Shown piece by piece: positions 53,988 through 64,000 of a DNA stretch of 64,000 nt. The notes under the pieces are model-generated. The model made no database searches and was not told the origin of the DNA. It saw nothing but the letters and a program-made list of their open reading frames with translations. Origin of the DNA: Clarkia xantiana subsp. parviflora (taxonomy: Eukaryota > Streptophyta > Magnoliopsida > Myrtales > Onagraceae); assembly GCA_036873135.1 (NCBI GenBank), contig JAPTYO010000009.1, forward strand, positions 21,783,756 through 21,847,755, given 5' to 3'. The position numbers and the translations under genes were made by a program. Within the stretch, counting starts at the first letter, position 1. Each line of letters starts with the position of its first letter.

Positions 53988-54995
53988 AACGTAATCACGT
54001 TCAACCTAAACATGTTCTTTACTTAAATCTAAATTATTCAGTTGAATTCATTCTGTTTGATTAATTTACACTACATATATATATAATGGTAATACATATA
54101 TATTAGTATATTAATATATGTATATATATATAACAATAAAAAAAAATAAACTTTACATATAGCAATAAAAGCATCACTCAGAAAGCAACAGGGACGACAA
54201 TGAGAAGACGAGGTCAGCGGCGAAATATAGGTGATGCTGGACGGCAACATAAGGGGGAAGAACGGTGAATCAACGCGGCCAAGACGAACGGGGCGGCCGC
54301 TGGGCTGGCCAGGACTCCGGCGTTGGCGCAGACAGAGGCAGACGACATAGTGGTGTATGTGTCGCTGGACGTGAACGGGACAGGCGCTCGAAGTCGATCC
54401 TGGCTTATCGGTGAAGGTGTGGTCGAAGACTGGTCGATGGCTGCACTGTCTGTCGTTTGATCGCTGGTTCTAGTAAAGGAGACGACGATCTCTAATCTTG
54501 GATGGCCAATCCTTATCTGCATATAGTAATATAATATACATATACATACATAATATTCACAGTGAATTCAAAAAAAAAATTAAAAATCAAGTTAATTTAA
54601 CCAAATCAAACAGAGAAGAGCAAATTTCTTCAAATTCCGGTGGAGTCTGCCATCTTTTTATTACTTTCCTCTTTGTGTGTGTGTTTTTTTTTACATGTAC
54701 CTAGACCACCTATTTATACTAATAAATGGTGACCTAGGGTTTATTCTAATCTAGGAACTAAATAAACTGATTTATTCTCCTAATAAATACTAGAATTTAG
54801 TATAATTAAGAAATAAATAAACTGGTTTATTCTCCTAATAAATATTAAATATTCCTAATAATAAATGCATATAATATCCTAATATACACTTGAGCCATCT
54901 TAGAAGCTTCGCGACTTGGCATATTTGGACAATTCCTCATTTACGCACGCCACACGTCACGCGTATAACACGTGGTCCAAAATTAGGTGTTTACA
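53988..54995 (-). repeat. LTR of element F, second part (3' LTR start)
   Basis: Continues the LTR begun at 38664; together about 1.3 kb. It ends GGTGTTTACA at 54995, so on the minus strand the LTR starts TGTAAACACC. A TATA box is at 54711-54718 and an AT-rich upstream part has repeated TTTATTCTCCTAATAAATA. The ORF-like stretch at 54216-54522 on the minus strand has no recognisable product. Confidence 0.65.
54711..54718 (-). promoter_or_regulatory. TATA box of the element F LTR
   Basis: TATAAATA on the minus strand, followed downstream by a short A-rich leader. Confidence 0.55.
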
Positions 54996-55189
54996 GTTTG
55001 CCCCTCTTTGGGTGGATTCCAGTAGAACAAGTTCGAGGGGATTTGTCCAAAGACGAGTAAACACTAATTTTGGTTTGGAAGTATATCTTCTTTTGAATCT
55101 TCGAATCTTCAAGGGAGCTCCTAGCTTATTTCGGACGGTGCGAAAAAGTAGAGCCTCTTTCGGCGGTGCCTCCTTTGGCGTTGCGGAAA

Positions 55190-55510
55190 AGTAAAGCCTC
55201 CAGTGGCGTGCAGTAACGAAAAGCCTCCAGTGGCGTGCGTAAAAGAAAAGCCTCCAGTGGCGTGCAGTAACGAAAAGCCTCCAGTGGCGTGTAGTAAAGT
55301 AAAACCTTAATCGACGATGCCTCCAATGGCGAGCAACTAGGAAAAGCCTACAGTGGCGTGCAATAAAGTAAAACCTTAATCGATGATGCCTCCAGTGGCG
55401 AGCAATAAGGAAAAGCCTCAAGTGGCGTATGTCGGAGAAGAGCCTCTAGTGGCGTCCGTCAGAGAATAGCCTCAAGTGGCGTCCGTTGGAGAAGTGTCTC
55501 TAGTGGCGTG
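55190..55510. repeat. Tandem repeat of GCCTCCAGTGGCGTGC-type units (element F)
   Basis: About eleven irregular units of 25-50 bp with AAGCCTCCAGTGGCGTGCAG as core, plus CGATGCCTCCAGTGGCGAGC variants. On the minus strand it translates as HWRLF...ARHWRL repeats, most likely by chance. The core resembles the repeat of element B at 17211-17340. Confidence 0.8.
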
Positions 55511-55549
55511 ACTTGCGAATGATGAATAATAAGGCTTCGTTCATTGGCG

Positions 55550-55850
55550 GTGACTCACAGAAAGCTGGAAAACTACAGATCCTGATCATCGTTTGTGACT
55601 CTCGGAAGCTGGATAACTACCGATCTCGATTGCCGATTGTGACTAGCATACCTGGGGCACCGCAGCGTCATTGTGGTGACTAGCATATCTGGGACATCGC
55701 AACACCGGTTGTGGTGACTAGCATACCTGGGGCAACGCAACACCGTTGAATGAATAGATGTGATGACTAGCATATCTGGGACAACGCAACATCATTGGGG
55801 TGACTCTCGGAAAGCTGGACAACTTCAGATCCTGATTTGTCATGAAATTG
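55550..55850. repeat. Tandem repeat of GACTAGCATACCTGGGGCA-type units (element F)
   Basis: Four units of about 40 bp (GTGACTAGCATACCTGGGGC, then ACGCAACACCGTTG) and three related GACTCTCGGAAAGCTGGA segments. Confidence 0.7.
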
Positions 55851-56289
55851 ACTTGTAGGAACAAACTGTAACAGTCCTACTCATCCTTGAAGGGTGACTC
55901 GCAAGAGTAGACTGTAAACGTCCCACTTGCCGTGAAGTTGACTTGTAGGAAACGCTGTGTCGTAGAAAATACACATGCGCATAAATGTTTGTTCCTAATT
56001 TTTGCCTAAATTACGCATGGTGCGACAACCTAGCGGGATCATTTTTCTTTTTTGAATTCTCTCTAATTCTCTCCTTTTTCCACAGTCGATTGAGAGATTT
56101 CCAACTGTGCCCCTCGGTTTTTCCTTTTGCCATGATTGCAATTTCTGAATTTGCAATCATGCCCCTCATTTTCTGATTTTGACTAGGTCGCCCTTTCGGG
56201 TTTTCAACCTAGTTGAAGAACTCTTTATTTGGTAGCCGATTAATCGGTTGTTGTGACCCGTACTTTATTTTCAGCCTCGATGCAGGAGC

Positions 56290-56735
56290 ATTTATAGCCC
56301 TTTAGAGGGTGGCTTGGCCCTTTATTCTCTGTTTCTGCTACGAGAGTACTTCTATCTTGCAGTCGTTTGGAGGGTGGCTGTGGCCCTTTCAAATATTTCT
56401 CACGCTCACCAAATTTGTGGGAATTCGCTCTTTATAGGTAGACATTTTAAGGGTGGCTGTGACCCTCTCAACAATTTCCCCTCTCCTCAAGATTTGGGAA
56501 ACACTCTTTGTATGTAGCCATTTTAAGGGTGGTTGTGGCCCTTTCAAATAATTTCCCGGCCTCACAAAATTCACGGGAATACTCTGTATATATAGCCATT
56601 TTGAGGGTGGTTTTGGCCCTTTTTTATTCTCCCGCCCTTAGAGGGTTCGCGGGGTCACTCTTTTATCTGTAGCCGTTTGGATGGTGGTTGTGGCCCTTTC
56701 ACTTATTTCCCGCTTTTGATGTTGCGGGGGCACTC
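56290..56735. repeat. Tandem repeat of TAGCCATTTTGAGGGTGG-type units (element F)
   Basis: About seven units of 60-65 bp, each with AGGGTGGYTGTGGCCCTTTC and a TTCCCGC-type segment, running up to the copia 4 insertion. Confidence 0.75.
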
Positions 56736-57308
56736 TGTAAGCATATGGTGATGGGCACCGTAAATGGAAGCCCATTATATGTATATGTTACCTAAGTTAA
56801 TTAGGTACATGTCACTTTAGGACATTGGGCCAAACCCAAATCCCAAATGACATGAGAGGCCCAAAATTGGGCCTCCCTATATTAAGCATGGCCGGCCGAA
56901 ATTTAGGTGGAGGTAAAGTGGAATTTTGTCCACTTTACTCCTCCTATATATATGGGTAGTTAGGGGTTTTATTAGGGTTAATCACAATCCCCTTTAAGTG
57001 GTGTTTTGAGAGAAAACCTTCCCCCCCAAGAACACCATACTTCGCCGAACCATATAATCACCAAGGGTGTGCCAATTTTCCTTCGAGCAAACACTCCGGA
57101 GATCCGCCCCTTAGCAATAATCGATCAGAGGCTTTGCTGTGAAGAATATACCATATAGGGCTTCCTTCACAAGAACCCCTACGGGTGCCGACCGGAGGAT
57201 CGTGAACTCCCTCCTGCAAAGATCTTGGGACTACGGACTACTTTTGAGGTATGTGCGAATCTTTCGCTGCGTAATTTCGATTACTAGCATGTACCATGAT
57301 TTAGTTTC
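56736..57308 (+). repeat. 5' LTR of copia 4, first part
   Basis: TGTAAGCATATGGTGATGG and onward, matching the copia 1 LTR up to the GTTTC at 57304-57308, where element E is inserted. The last 33 bp of the LTR are at 61325-61357. Confidence 0.85.
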
Positions 57309-58043
57309 TGATGTGCCTCGGATCTGCTCTGATACCAAAATGATGTGCCTCAGATCTGCTCTGATACCAAATGATTTGCCTTGGATGTCGACACAAAAGG
57401 GAACTAGATAAAAGTGACATAAACGGATAGGATAAGAAGGGTGGATGGTAGAACCGTTCAACAATGCTTGATAAGATAACTCGCCACAAGAAAAGATGTC
57501 CGGGTTTGATTCGCCACACTTAAGGATGAGGGATAAGAATCGAATAGGTTTTGCCACTAAACAATCAGATTGCTTAGATAAGAAGGGGGTGCACAAAGGC
57601 AATAAGTTCATTCATCAAAGCTGCTGAAAATAACATAATAGTAGAGCTTATTTAGTGCTCTTACAACAAAAATGAAATTCAAACTTGAATTGGCTACTCA
57701 TGCATGGGGAGCAGCCTTTATTCGAAATCAAATACTAGAAAACATAAGAAAATTAACTTTAAAACTCAAGTCTCAAGATATGTTGGTGGTTGGGCGGATT
57801 AGCATTGAATGCTAATTGACTTGAGTATCTCTTGGGCTTTCTTGCATCTGCAGCAGCATTTTGGGCCCTCCATTGGCCTTGTTTGTGACTTGGGCCTTGG
57901 ATTGAGTTATTGGACCACCATTTCGCCATTTAGATCCCTCAAATGGCCTTGGTTTTGAAGAAGCATCACTTGATGTTGATCTTGGGTGGCTTTGCTTTGA
58001 TCCTCTATGCAATGTCAAGGTTTGAGCTTCACGAAGCACATCA
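57309..58043 (-). repeat. 3' LTR of element E
   Basis: 735 bp, matching 60592-61324 with small differences. Its outer end contains an extra copy of the PBS-like GCTCTGATACCAAA plus LTR terminus. A CTGGGGAGAA purine tract flanks it at 58044-58053 (minus strand). Confidence 0.85.
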
Positions 58044-58387
58044 TTCTCCCCAGGTTGGAAAGGATTTGTCCTCAAATCCATATCATCGCCATCTCTTAAG
58101 TGCGTCGCTTCTGGGACACTATAATCATCGGGCGGCTTATCCTTATACACAATATAAGTCACCTTCTCCAACACACAGAAAGGACCATCTGATTTTTGCA
58201 TAATCTTGTTCCCACCTATAACTGGAAACCTGTGTTTTAGGAGATGAATTAATACAATGTCACCTGAATGGATAGTGGCTCTTCTTCTCGTCTTGTTGGC
58301 CGCTTGATCATGCTCTGCATTCTTCCTCTTGATTTCTCGCTTCACCTGCTTATGGATCTGTTCAGCCATCTTCTTACTTTTGTGCAA
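57939..58387 (-). pseudogene. Integrase C-terminal region of element E
   Basis: Reads MAEQIHKQVKREIKRKNAEH, RRATIHSGDIVLIHLLKHRF and KIMQKSDGPFCVLEKV, then DMDLRTNPFQPGENDVL. This is the C-terminal integrase part of CRM/Reina-like polyproteins. It runs on into the LTR, since the element's coding end lies next to the PPT. Confidence 0.6.
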
Positions 58388-58764
58388 GATGGATCTTTGA
58401 TTGAAATTGAAGTCAAGTCTATGGGCGTTAGTGGATTGAACCCATACACCATTTTAAAGGGAGTCACTTTGATTTGGCAATCAGTTTGGGGGTGACAAGT
58501 GTTGCTAAAGAGTATTTCACTTCCAAGCTTCGCCCATAGAGTCTTCCAAAATTTGATCAGGAACTTCGATTCTCGTTCAGTGACAATCCTATTTGGAACA
58601 CCGTGCATCCTCGCTGCCTCTTTAAAGAACGGGTCAGCAACACGAACATCATCTTCAAATTTATCGTCGATCTTGTCAATTACGTAGAGTACATCATCCC
58701 TTCTAGGTTGGAAAGGATTTGACCTCAAATTCCGCTGCGCACTCTGATCAATCATGTGGCACAA
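58342..58764 (-). pseudogene. Integrase core remnant of element E
   Basis: Shows VADPFFKEAARMHGVPNRIV, TERESKFLIKFWKTLW and CHPQTDCQIK, then directly TPFKMVYGFNPLTPIDL: the stretch between (with the catalytic Glu region) is deleted. In TERESKF the second catalytic position (normally SDRD) is changed to Glu. Preceded by a misplaced LRSNPFQPRRDDVL segment. Confidence 0.65.
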
Positions 58765-59286
58765 TTGAAGAAGACACGAGGCAACTTTCTTATAGAGCCT
58801 TGTTTGGGTGCGATTGGGTGTCGGACTTTAAAGCAACTCGCACAGCAATAAAGGCATAACTTCACCATATTGTGTTGCAATCTTCTTCTTGGGGTATAAG
58901 TAGTGTCGCCATGTATCTTGCTCCCGGATTTGTGCACAGAACTCCTTGTTTGATGTCGAGTAGTCCAGGCATGAACCACTCAACTTTTGGCTGAATCAAG
59001 GCTCGAGACGCATTATAGAAGCGGGAAACTGCTTTGCCTTGATGAGTCCACAACCGTGTTGTGCGGCCTTCTTCCTTTTGAGCCTAGTTCCTTTCTCAGC
59101 TGATGCGTGAACTGGAACAAACCATGTGCTCACAGACTCTCGAGAAAAGCCTCGTTGCAGCAATTCGTTCAACTGTTGCCGAAACTCCTTGGACTCGTTG
59201 GGGTTGCACCCATAGGCATGTCGTTTTAGCATCGCAACGCTGAGAATGAGATAGATGTGACGTTCGACCCTTCGTATGGGAGGAAA
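58765..59286 (-). pseudogene. Reverse transcriptase remnant of element E
   Basis: Only the start of RT is left: the NPNESKEFRQQLNELLQRGF segment followed by SRESVSTWFVPVHAS, comparable to the entry of chromovirus RT. The YVDD region and RNase H are absent; the sequence then passes into integrase-related or unrecognised DNA. Confidence 0.55.
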
Positions 59287-59810
59287 TCAATCGGGCGGCT
59301 CCTCTGGTAACACTTCAATGAACTCACTAAGCAATGCCATGAATGGGGAAGGAATAGGATGTACCTCGAGCGTGACTTCCTTAGTCGTCATGACAAGGAC
59401 TAAGTGCAGATTCCATGTGGTTCCCTTCATAATCATCATCAGTCTCTCATTCAGATTACTAGTTCTCCAAGCTTGATTAATATGCACGTCATGTGGGTTG
59501 AGTTGTCCAAGAACAATCTTCTTCTCGACCTTAGGAAACAAACAAGTGCTCTTGAACGCAAAGGACATGTGGGGTAGAAAATGGCAGCATTGTGGTTTTT
59601 GCGGGCTGAATAGTCTTGACAGCAGATCCACTATATCCATCTCGAACCCAATATCAACAGCCTTATCATACTGCCACGGCTCATTGTAAATTAGATAATT
59701 GACACTCACTGGACCCACACCGCAATATAACAGCCCATCCATATTCATCATTTCCATTGAATACGGAAGACAAACTTGTTGAGGGACACATACCTCGCCT
59801 TAGAGAGTGA
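59287..59810 (-). pseudogene. Protease-RT junction of element E
   Basis: Includes EPWQYDKAVDIGFEMD and KIVLGQLNPHDVHINQAW, which correspond to the part after the protease of CRM/Reina-like elements, and EFIEVLPEEPPD, the usual entry into RT. The active-site motif of protease is not clear. Confidence 0.5.
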
Positions 59811-59928
59811 TCTGGTCATTCAGCCACTTCAACTCGTATGGTTTGGAGAGGATCGATAAGGTCAGCATCATTCCCTCCATGTTAGTAGAGGAAACTTTGT
59901 GGTAAAATTCTTCATGAACATCGCAAAC

Positions 59929-60533
59929 CTAATCGTTGGTGGTGGTGTTCTTCGTTGGAACGATATCCCCAGCTTCTTCTACTTCAAACGAAATGTCGGA
60001 AGTCTGAACTTCTTCGATAGCATCCTCACTTTCATTAAGAAAGTCTTCTGAATCTACATAAATCGTTTCTTCTTCAATTTCATCAAGAAAGACTCTTGAA
60101 TCCGCATGAATCATCTCTTCACATGCAGATTTGACCTCAGTAGTAATCTGAGTTTGGGGTGGTTGCACTTTGGGATTGGTAGAGACAAACCCTTATATCC
60201 AGGACTTATGGAATTCCTCATGATTTCATCAAAGTCGTTTATCATCTCTTGATGCCTTTTATAGCACTTCTGCGTCGTGACCTTCTCCTCCTTAACAGAT
60301 GGTCCGGCTTGGACCTAGAGATTCCTTCGGCACAAGGCTGCTGGGAATTCGATACTCCTTTTCTCAGGTTTCAATTTGACACCATTATTCTTTCCAAGTA
60401 ATTCGCGCACTCGATCCATTTCTTCAAGCAGATCATCCTGGTTTTGCTGCCATAGAGCATGTTGAGCTTGTTCATATGTAAGAGGCACTGGAACTGTATA
60501 TGAATTGAATCCAAACATTTTGTTTACACTCAC
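59929..60533 (-). pseudogene. Gag remnant of element E
   Basis: A short frame beginning MFGFNSYTVPVPLTYEQAQH at about 60518 lies just after the PBS and includes a coiled-coil-like LLEEMDRVRELLGKNN. A second frame (59929-60168) is very acidic (EEMIHADSRVFLDEIEEETI). No capsid or zinc knuckle is recognisable, so gag is mostly lost. Confidence 0.4.
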
Positions 60534-60574
60534 TCACGTGTTTAGCTTGCTCTCTACGGAATGAAGGATTAACC

Positions 60575-60591
60575 TTCGCTCTGATACCAAA
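60575..60591 (-). promoter_or_regulatory. Primer-binding site of element E
   Basis: On the minus strand TTTGGTATCAGAGCG directly follows the 5' LTR end (GCACATCA); matches initiator tRNA-Met. Confidence 0.8.
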
Positions 60592-61324
60592 TGATGTGCC
60601 TCAGATCTTCTCTGATACCAAATGATGTGCCTCGGATCTGCTCTGATACCAAATGATGTGCCTTGGATGTCGACACAAAAGGGAACTGGATAAAAGTGAC
60701 ATAAACGGATAGGATAAGAAGGGTGGATGGTAGAACCGTTCAACAATGCTTGATAAGATAACTCGCCACAAGCAAAGATGTCCGGGTTTGATTCGCCACA
60801 CTCAAGGATGAGGGATAAGAATCGGATAGGTTTCGCCACTAAACAATCAGATTTCTTATATAAGAAGGGGGGTGCACAAAGGCAATAAGTTCATTCATCA
60901 AAGCTACTGAAAATAACATAATAATAGAGCTTATATAGTGCTCTTACAACAAAAACGAAATTCAGACTTGAATTGGCTACTCATGCATGGGAGCAACCTT
61001 TATTGGAAAGCAAATACTAGAAAATATAAGCAAATTAACTTTAAAACTCAAGTCTCAAGATCTTTTGGTGGTTGGGTGGATTAGCATTGAATGCTAATTG
61101 ACTTGAGTGTCTCTTGGGCTTTCTTGCATCTGCAACAGCATTTTGGGCCCTCCATTGGCCTTGTTTGTGACTTGGGCCTTGGATTGAGTTATTGGACCAC
61201 CATTTCGCCATTTAGAGCCCTGAAATGGCCTTGGGTTTGAAGAAGAATAACTTGATGCTGATCTTGGCGGCTTTGCTTTGATCCTCTATGCAATGTCAAT
61301 GTTTGAGCATCCCGAAGCACATCA
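60592..61324 (-). repeat. 5' LTR of element E
   Basis: 733 bp. At its left edge the unit GCTCTGATACCAAATGATGT plus GCCTYRGATC is present in tandem: the PBS-LTR junction itself and two further copies inside the LTR (60592-60665). Confidence 0.85.
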
Positions 61325-61370
61325 GTTTACGTAGTGATTACTCCTCGTAATCTAACAGTGGTATCACAGA

Positions 61371-64000
61371 CTGTGTTAGGAGTTCATGATTTTGATAAAT
61401 TGGTGTTCTTGAAAATTCATTAATTTGAACGAAAATTTTAAAAGAAAGATTTTAAATTTTCGATTTTTGGTTGTTGGTAAAACCAAAATTTTCATGATGT
61501 TCTAGGTAATTTGATGTTCATGATCTTTAAGAAAAAGATGATATTTATCAAAATCAAACATTGGATTGTAGATCTTATTAAACTTTGATCTTGAAATTTG
61601 ACCGCTTGTTCCCAAATTTGTGTTTTTGGCCGAAACCCTAAGTGTTTTACCAGGTAAAAAAAATTCTTAGGCACCAAGAAAGAGAATTTCGGCCGAAATT
61701 TTTTAATAATATTGTTTACCATAATTTAATTTTTATTCTAGGTAACAATATATCTATAATTGGGAACATTATGATAGATTCACATTAATATATAGAAATA
61801 TATATAACTATCAATATATCTAAATATTTAGATAGGTTGAAGATATTATTGATAGATTTTAGTTACCTAAAATATTGAGAAATTATATTGTTAATATATG
61901 TTTTCCTATTTAAGATATTGTCAATAAATAATATATATATTTATATATAGGTGCCGATTTTTAAATATATACATATATATATGTATTGTTTATTGATTTA
62001 ATCATAAAGATAGAATCTTAGCAATAAATATATATATTTATAATACGTCCGAAATATATATATATATATATTATTAATATTGGAAATTATTTTTATAGTT
62101 AATGTAACTTGGTGGCTAAGTTAAATATTTTTGGACTTTAAAACCCTACTTGGGCCACAAGTAAACATTCGGCCCAACCTTTTATATTTTAATTATTGGG
62201 GCGGTCCAGTATGTCAAACCGGGACGAATTAAAACCGAACCGGATTTTCTCAATCGGTTCGACCTAATCAGGTCGGGTCGGACCGGGGTAACTAAGTGGA
62301 TCTAACTGAACCAGTTTTGTGTGTTGAAACCGAACCGAACCCTATTTTTATTGGACCGGTTCGGACCGACCCATATTTTAAAATTAAAATCGAGCCGAAC
62401 CGGATTTTCCAGACCAGACTCGAACTGGATTTTTTGGACCGAACCGAACCAGACCAAATCGAACTGAAATTGACTGAACCGAACTTTATTTTCAAAACCG
62501 AATTCAAGTCAATTAAAATAGACAAGTTAAGTTTTAAAATCCAAATGTTTTGAACCTTAATAGGCCTACACAGTGCTCAAGGGTTGATAACATTTCATGC
62601 CTTGTTTCGATTATGGGGATGGATCTCGGAGATACATGTTTTTGGGACTGGTATAATTAGTGGGCTGAATTGCAAATGTTTATTATTCAATATATATTTA
62701 TTAATGATTAGAAATGTTGTCTTGACTGAGTCAAGCTATCTGGATATTGCATATTGTGGGCTGAGCCCTGGTTACATATATGGAATGCGCAATAGGAAAG
62801 ACATGCCGTGTTGATTGGAAATGCCTAGGATTCATGTCTAGAATGCTGCATGATTGAATATAAGCATGAATTGCAAATCAGCCCATAATGTTCAAAATTA
62901 TTTTAAAATCGAAAACCAATCGCCAAATGTGTATGATGGATGTGAATGTTACATGTTTGACACGTATGCTAGAATGTTGAGGATGTAGCTGCATTTGATA
63001 ATTTACTTGGAAGTAGAATTATGTATTGAAGAATGAGTTCCTCGTAACATTAGACGCATGACGCGTAAGCATGAGTGTGGTTTGTATGATGAATGTTATT
63101 GCGTATGATAATTTACGTGGATAGTAGAATTATATATGCATGAGTGAATTCATCAGAATAATTTCCAAAATAAAAGGGCATTGGGACAGCCAAGATCGGG
63201 TATGCTTGTTTTAAAATTTATGTTCCGGTAATTTGCGATTAAAACCATTTTAAATGACTGATCTATTGGATGGAAGACGACAATAATGTGAACTCTTTCA
63301 CAGCCATCTTCCATTGGTTTATTGTTGGTCGGTTGGTTGGTTTAGATGACAGAGGAATCATTATTTTTCGGATTCCATCTTAATAGATATTTGATGTATG
63401 CAATTCTTTCTCAAAATGTTATTGTCTCCCTGATTTTTGTGTAATCATCAATGTGTTAGTATGAATTGGTTGAATTAGTGCGATTCGATATTCCTCGTAA
63501 TCTTGATGGTATGAATCATGATGAATAAAAGGAGTACGTGTTGAACTCTCTACTACGATTCCGAAAAGTGGAGAGGACAACTACAGATGAATATGGTAGT
63601 CTTTATGATTTTGACAATGATAAACGAATGTAATAATTTGTTTCACCAATAATTGGAGTGGGTTCTTTGATGATCTCAATGCGTATGTGGTGATACATTC
63701 AACCTTGGTAGAAAGGGGTTGAAGAAGACTTCAATTGCAACTAGGCATGTTGCAGCTTAGTATCCCTTTGCATCCGCCTCGGTGGAAGCAAGGATGCAAA
63801 AGCTAAACGTTTCGGTTAACTATAATGATCTTCTCTCTTTTCATGGATGTTGGCGTAAAACCCGCATCAGATCTTCAGAATGAAAGGTCATCATGGAAAA
63901 GATGTATATGGATGTCTGATATTGACAGGATTCAATGATCTTGAGCCTAATCAAGTACAGTAACCACAGCAGTAAAAGGGAAACCTTCTATGCTCACCAT
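61371..64000. other. Non-coding interior of copia 4
   Basis: AT-rich DNA with AT microsatellites (about 61925-62080), then the CCGAACCGG array and 1.4 kb matching copia 3 (40790-41950). No sustained ORF, gag or protease motif. Confidence 0.6.
62215..62500. repeat. Degenerate CCGAACCGG-rich array in copia 4
   Basis: The third copy of the array, in the same relative position as in copia 2 and copia 3 (about 0.85 kb after the PBS). Confidence 0.75.

Larger units (their letters stand above)
54996..56735 (-). mobile_element. Element F: 3' UTR of an Ogre/Tat-like element, with PPT and tandem repeats
   Basis: Next to the LTR the minus strand has AAAGAGGGGCAAAC (54996-55009), a polypurine tract. 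This shows the LTR is the 3' LTR of a minus-strand element. The remainder holds at least three tandem-repeat families and no ORF with a known domain. It is cut by copia 4 at 56736; gag-pol would be to the right, off-window. Confidence 0.6.
57309..61324 (-). mobile_element. Element E: decayed chromovirus-like Ty3/gypsy retrotransposon
   Basis: A 4.0-kb element with LTRs 57309-58043 (3') and 60592-61324 (5'), ends TGATGTGC/GCACATCA and TSD GTTTC/GTTTA (one mismatch). PBS (initiator tRNA-Met) and PPT are present on the minus strand. The interior of 2.5 kb keeps only parts of gag/protease, RT start and integrase. Pol resembles CRM/Reina-type chromoviruses. Confidence 0.8.
56736..64000 (+). mobile_element. 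Copia 4: 5' part of a Ty1/copia element, LTR interrupted by element E
   Basis: LTR sequence at 56736-57308 continues at 61325-61357 after element E is removed, followed by a PBS (TGGTATCACAGA, 61359-61370) that is altered from the norm. The interior (61371-64000) matches copia 3 (39568-41950): AT-rich part, CCGAACCGG array, and a conserved but non-coding 1.4 kb. No gag seen. Runs off the right edge. Confidence 0.8.

Noticed and set aside
54216..54522. 102-codon minus-strand ORF in the element F LTR
   Set aside because: Lies inside the LTR, has no recognisable domain and a compositionally open frame; not called as a gene.
55126..55421. Minus-strand ORFs with ARHWRLF/LEAFRYC repeats
   Set aside because: They follow the tandem repeat and are open in more than one frame; judged to be translation of a non-coding array.
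57139..57611. ORFs crossing the copia 4 LTR and element E boundary
   Set aside because: They cross a transposon junction and include PBS-like repeats; chance frames.
1..64000. tRNA, rRNA or snRNA genes
   Set aside because: No cloverleaf or rRNA segment was seen; tRNA-like stretches are PBS sequences or the weak SINE candidate.

Overview
The window is a stretch of a flowering-plant nuclear genome (probably a eudicot). It is built almost entirely from nested LTR retrotransposons. Evidence: long terminal repeats with 5-bp target-site duplications (TSDs), plant tRNA-type primer-binding sites (PBS), plant Ty3/gypsy and Ty1/copia gag-pol proteins, TATA-box LTR promoters, AT-rich intergenic DNA with MITEs, and no bacterial-style gene organisation. 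Only one small open frame (37070-37456) looks like a possible host gene.

Layout. (1) 1-2646: 3' end of a plus-strand Ty3/gypsy element (C), with an antisense ORF and its 3' LTR; it appears to be inserted in element A. (2) 2647-9944: minus-strand, gag-less Ty3/gypsy element A, with a spliced antisense ORF, three tandem-repeat blocks, a decayed pol and a 5' LTR. (3) 9945-10390 and 21816-24875: a Ty1/copia element (copia 1) split by element B (10391-21815, TSD ATACC). B is an 11.4-kb plus-strand element with LTRs, gag, pol, two RNase H domains, an integrase broken by a 524-bp MITE (9-bp TSD), tandem repeats and an antisense ORF. (4) 25020-26490: a DNA element with long terminal inverted repeats. 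(5) 27250-32932: copia 2, complete with TSD GTTCC. (6) 32933-38663: AT-rich DNA with a possible SINE, half a MITE, the 5' fragment of another LTR element and the 128-codon candidate gene. (7) 38664-56735: LTR and 3' UTR of a minus-strand Ogre/Tat-like element (F). Its LTR is split by copia 3 (38969-53982, TSD CAAAG), which is itself split by gypsy element D (42042-49225, minus strand, TSD TACGC). (8) 56736-64000: copia 4, whose 5' LTR is split by a decayed chromovirus-like gypsy element E (57309-61324).

Elements A, B, C and D share lineage features: a TGGCGCCGTCTGTGGG-type PBS (B and D), gypsy RNase H followed by a second archaeal-type RNase H, tandem repeats between integrase and 3' LTR and, in A, B and C, an ORF on the opposite strand there. 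This fits the Tat branch of plant Ty3/gypsy. All pol frames carry stops, frameshifts or deletions, so no element here looks able to move by itself. The most unusual signals are repeat arrays whose units fold into hairpins, a shared motif plus hairpin in the LTRs of A-D, a CCGAACCGG-rich array held by three copia copies, and an LTR in E that carries extra copies of its own PBS junction.
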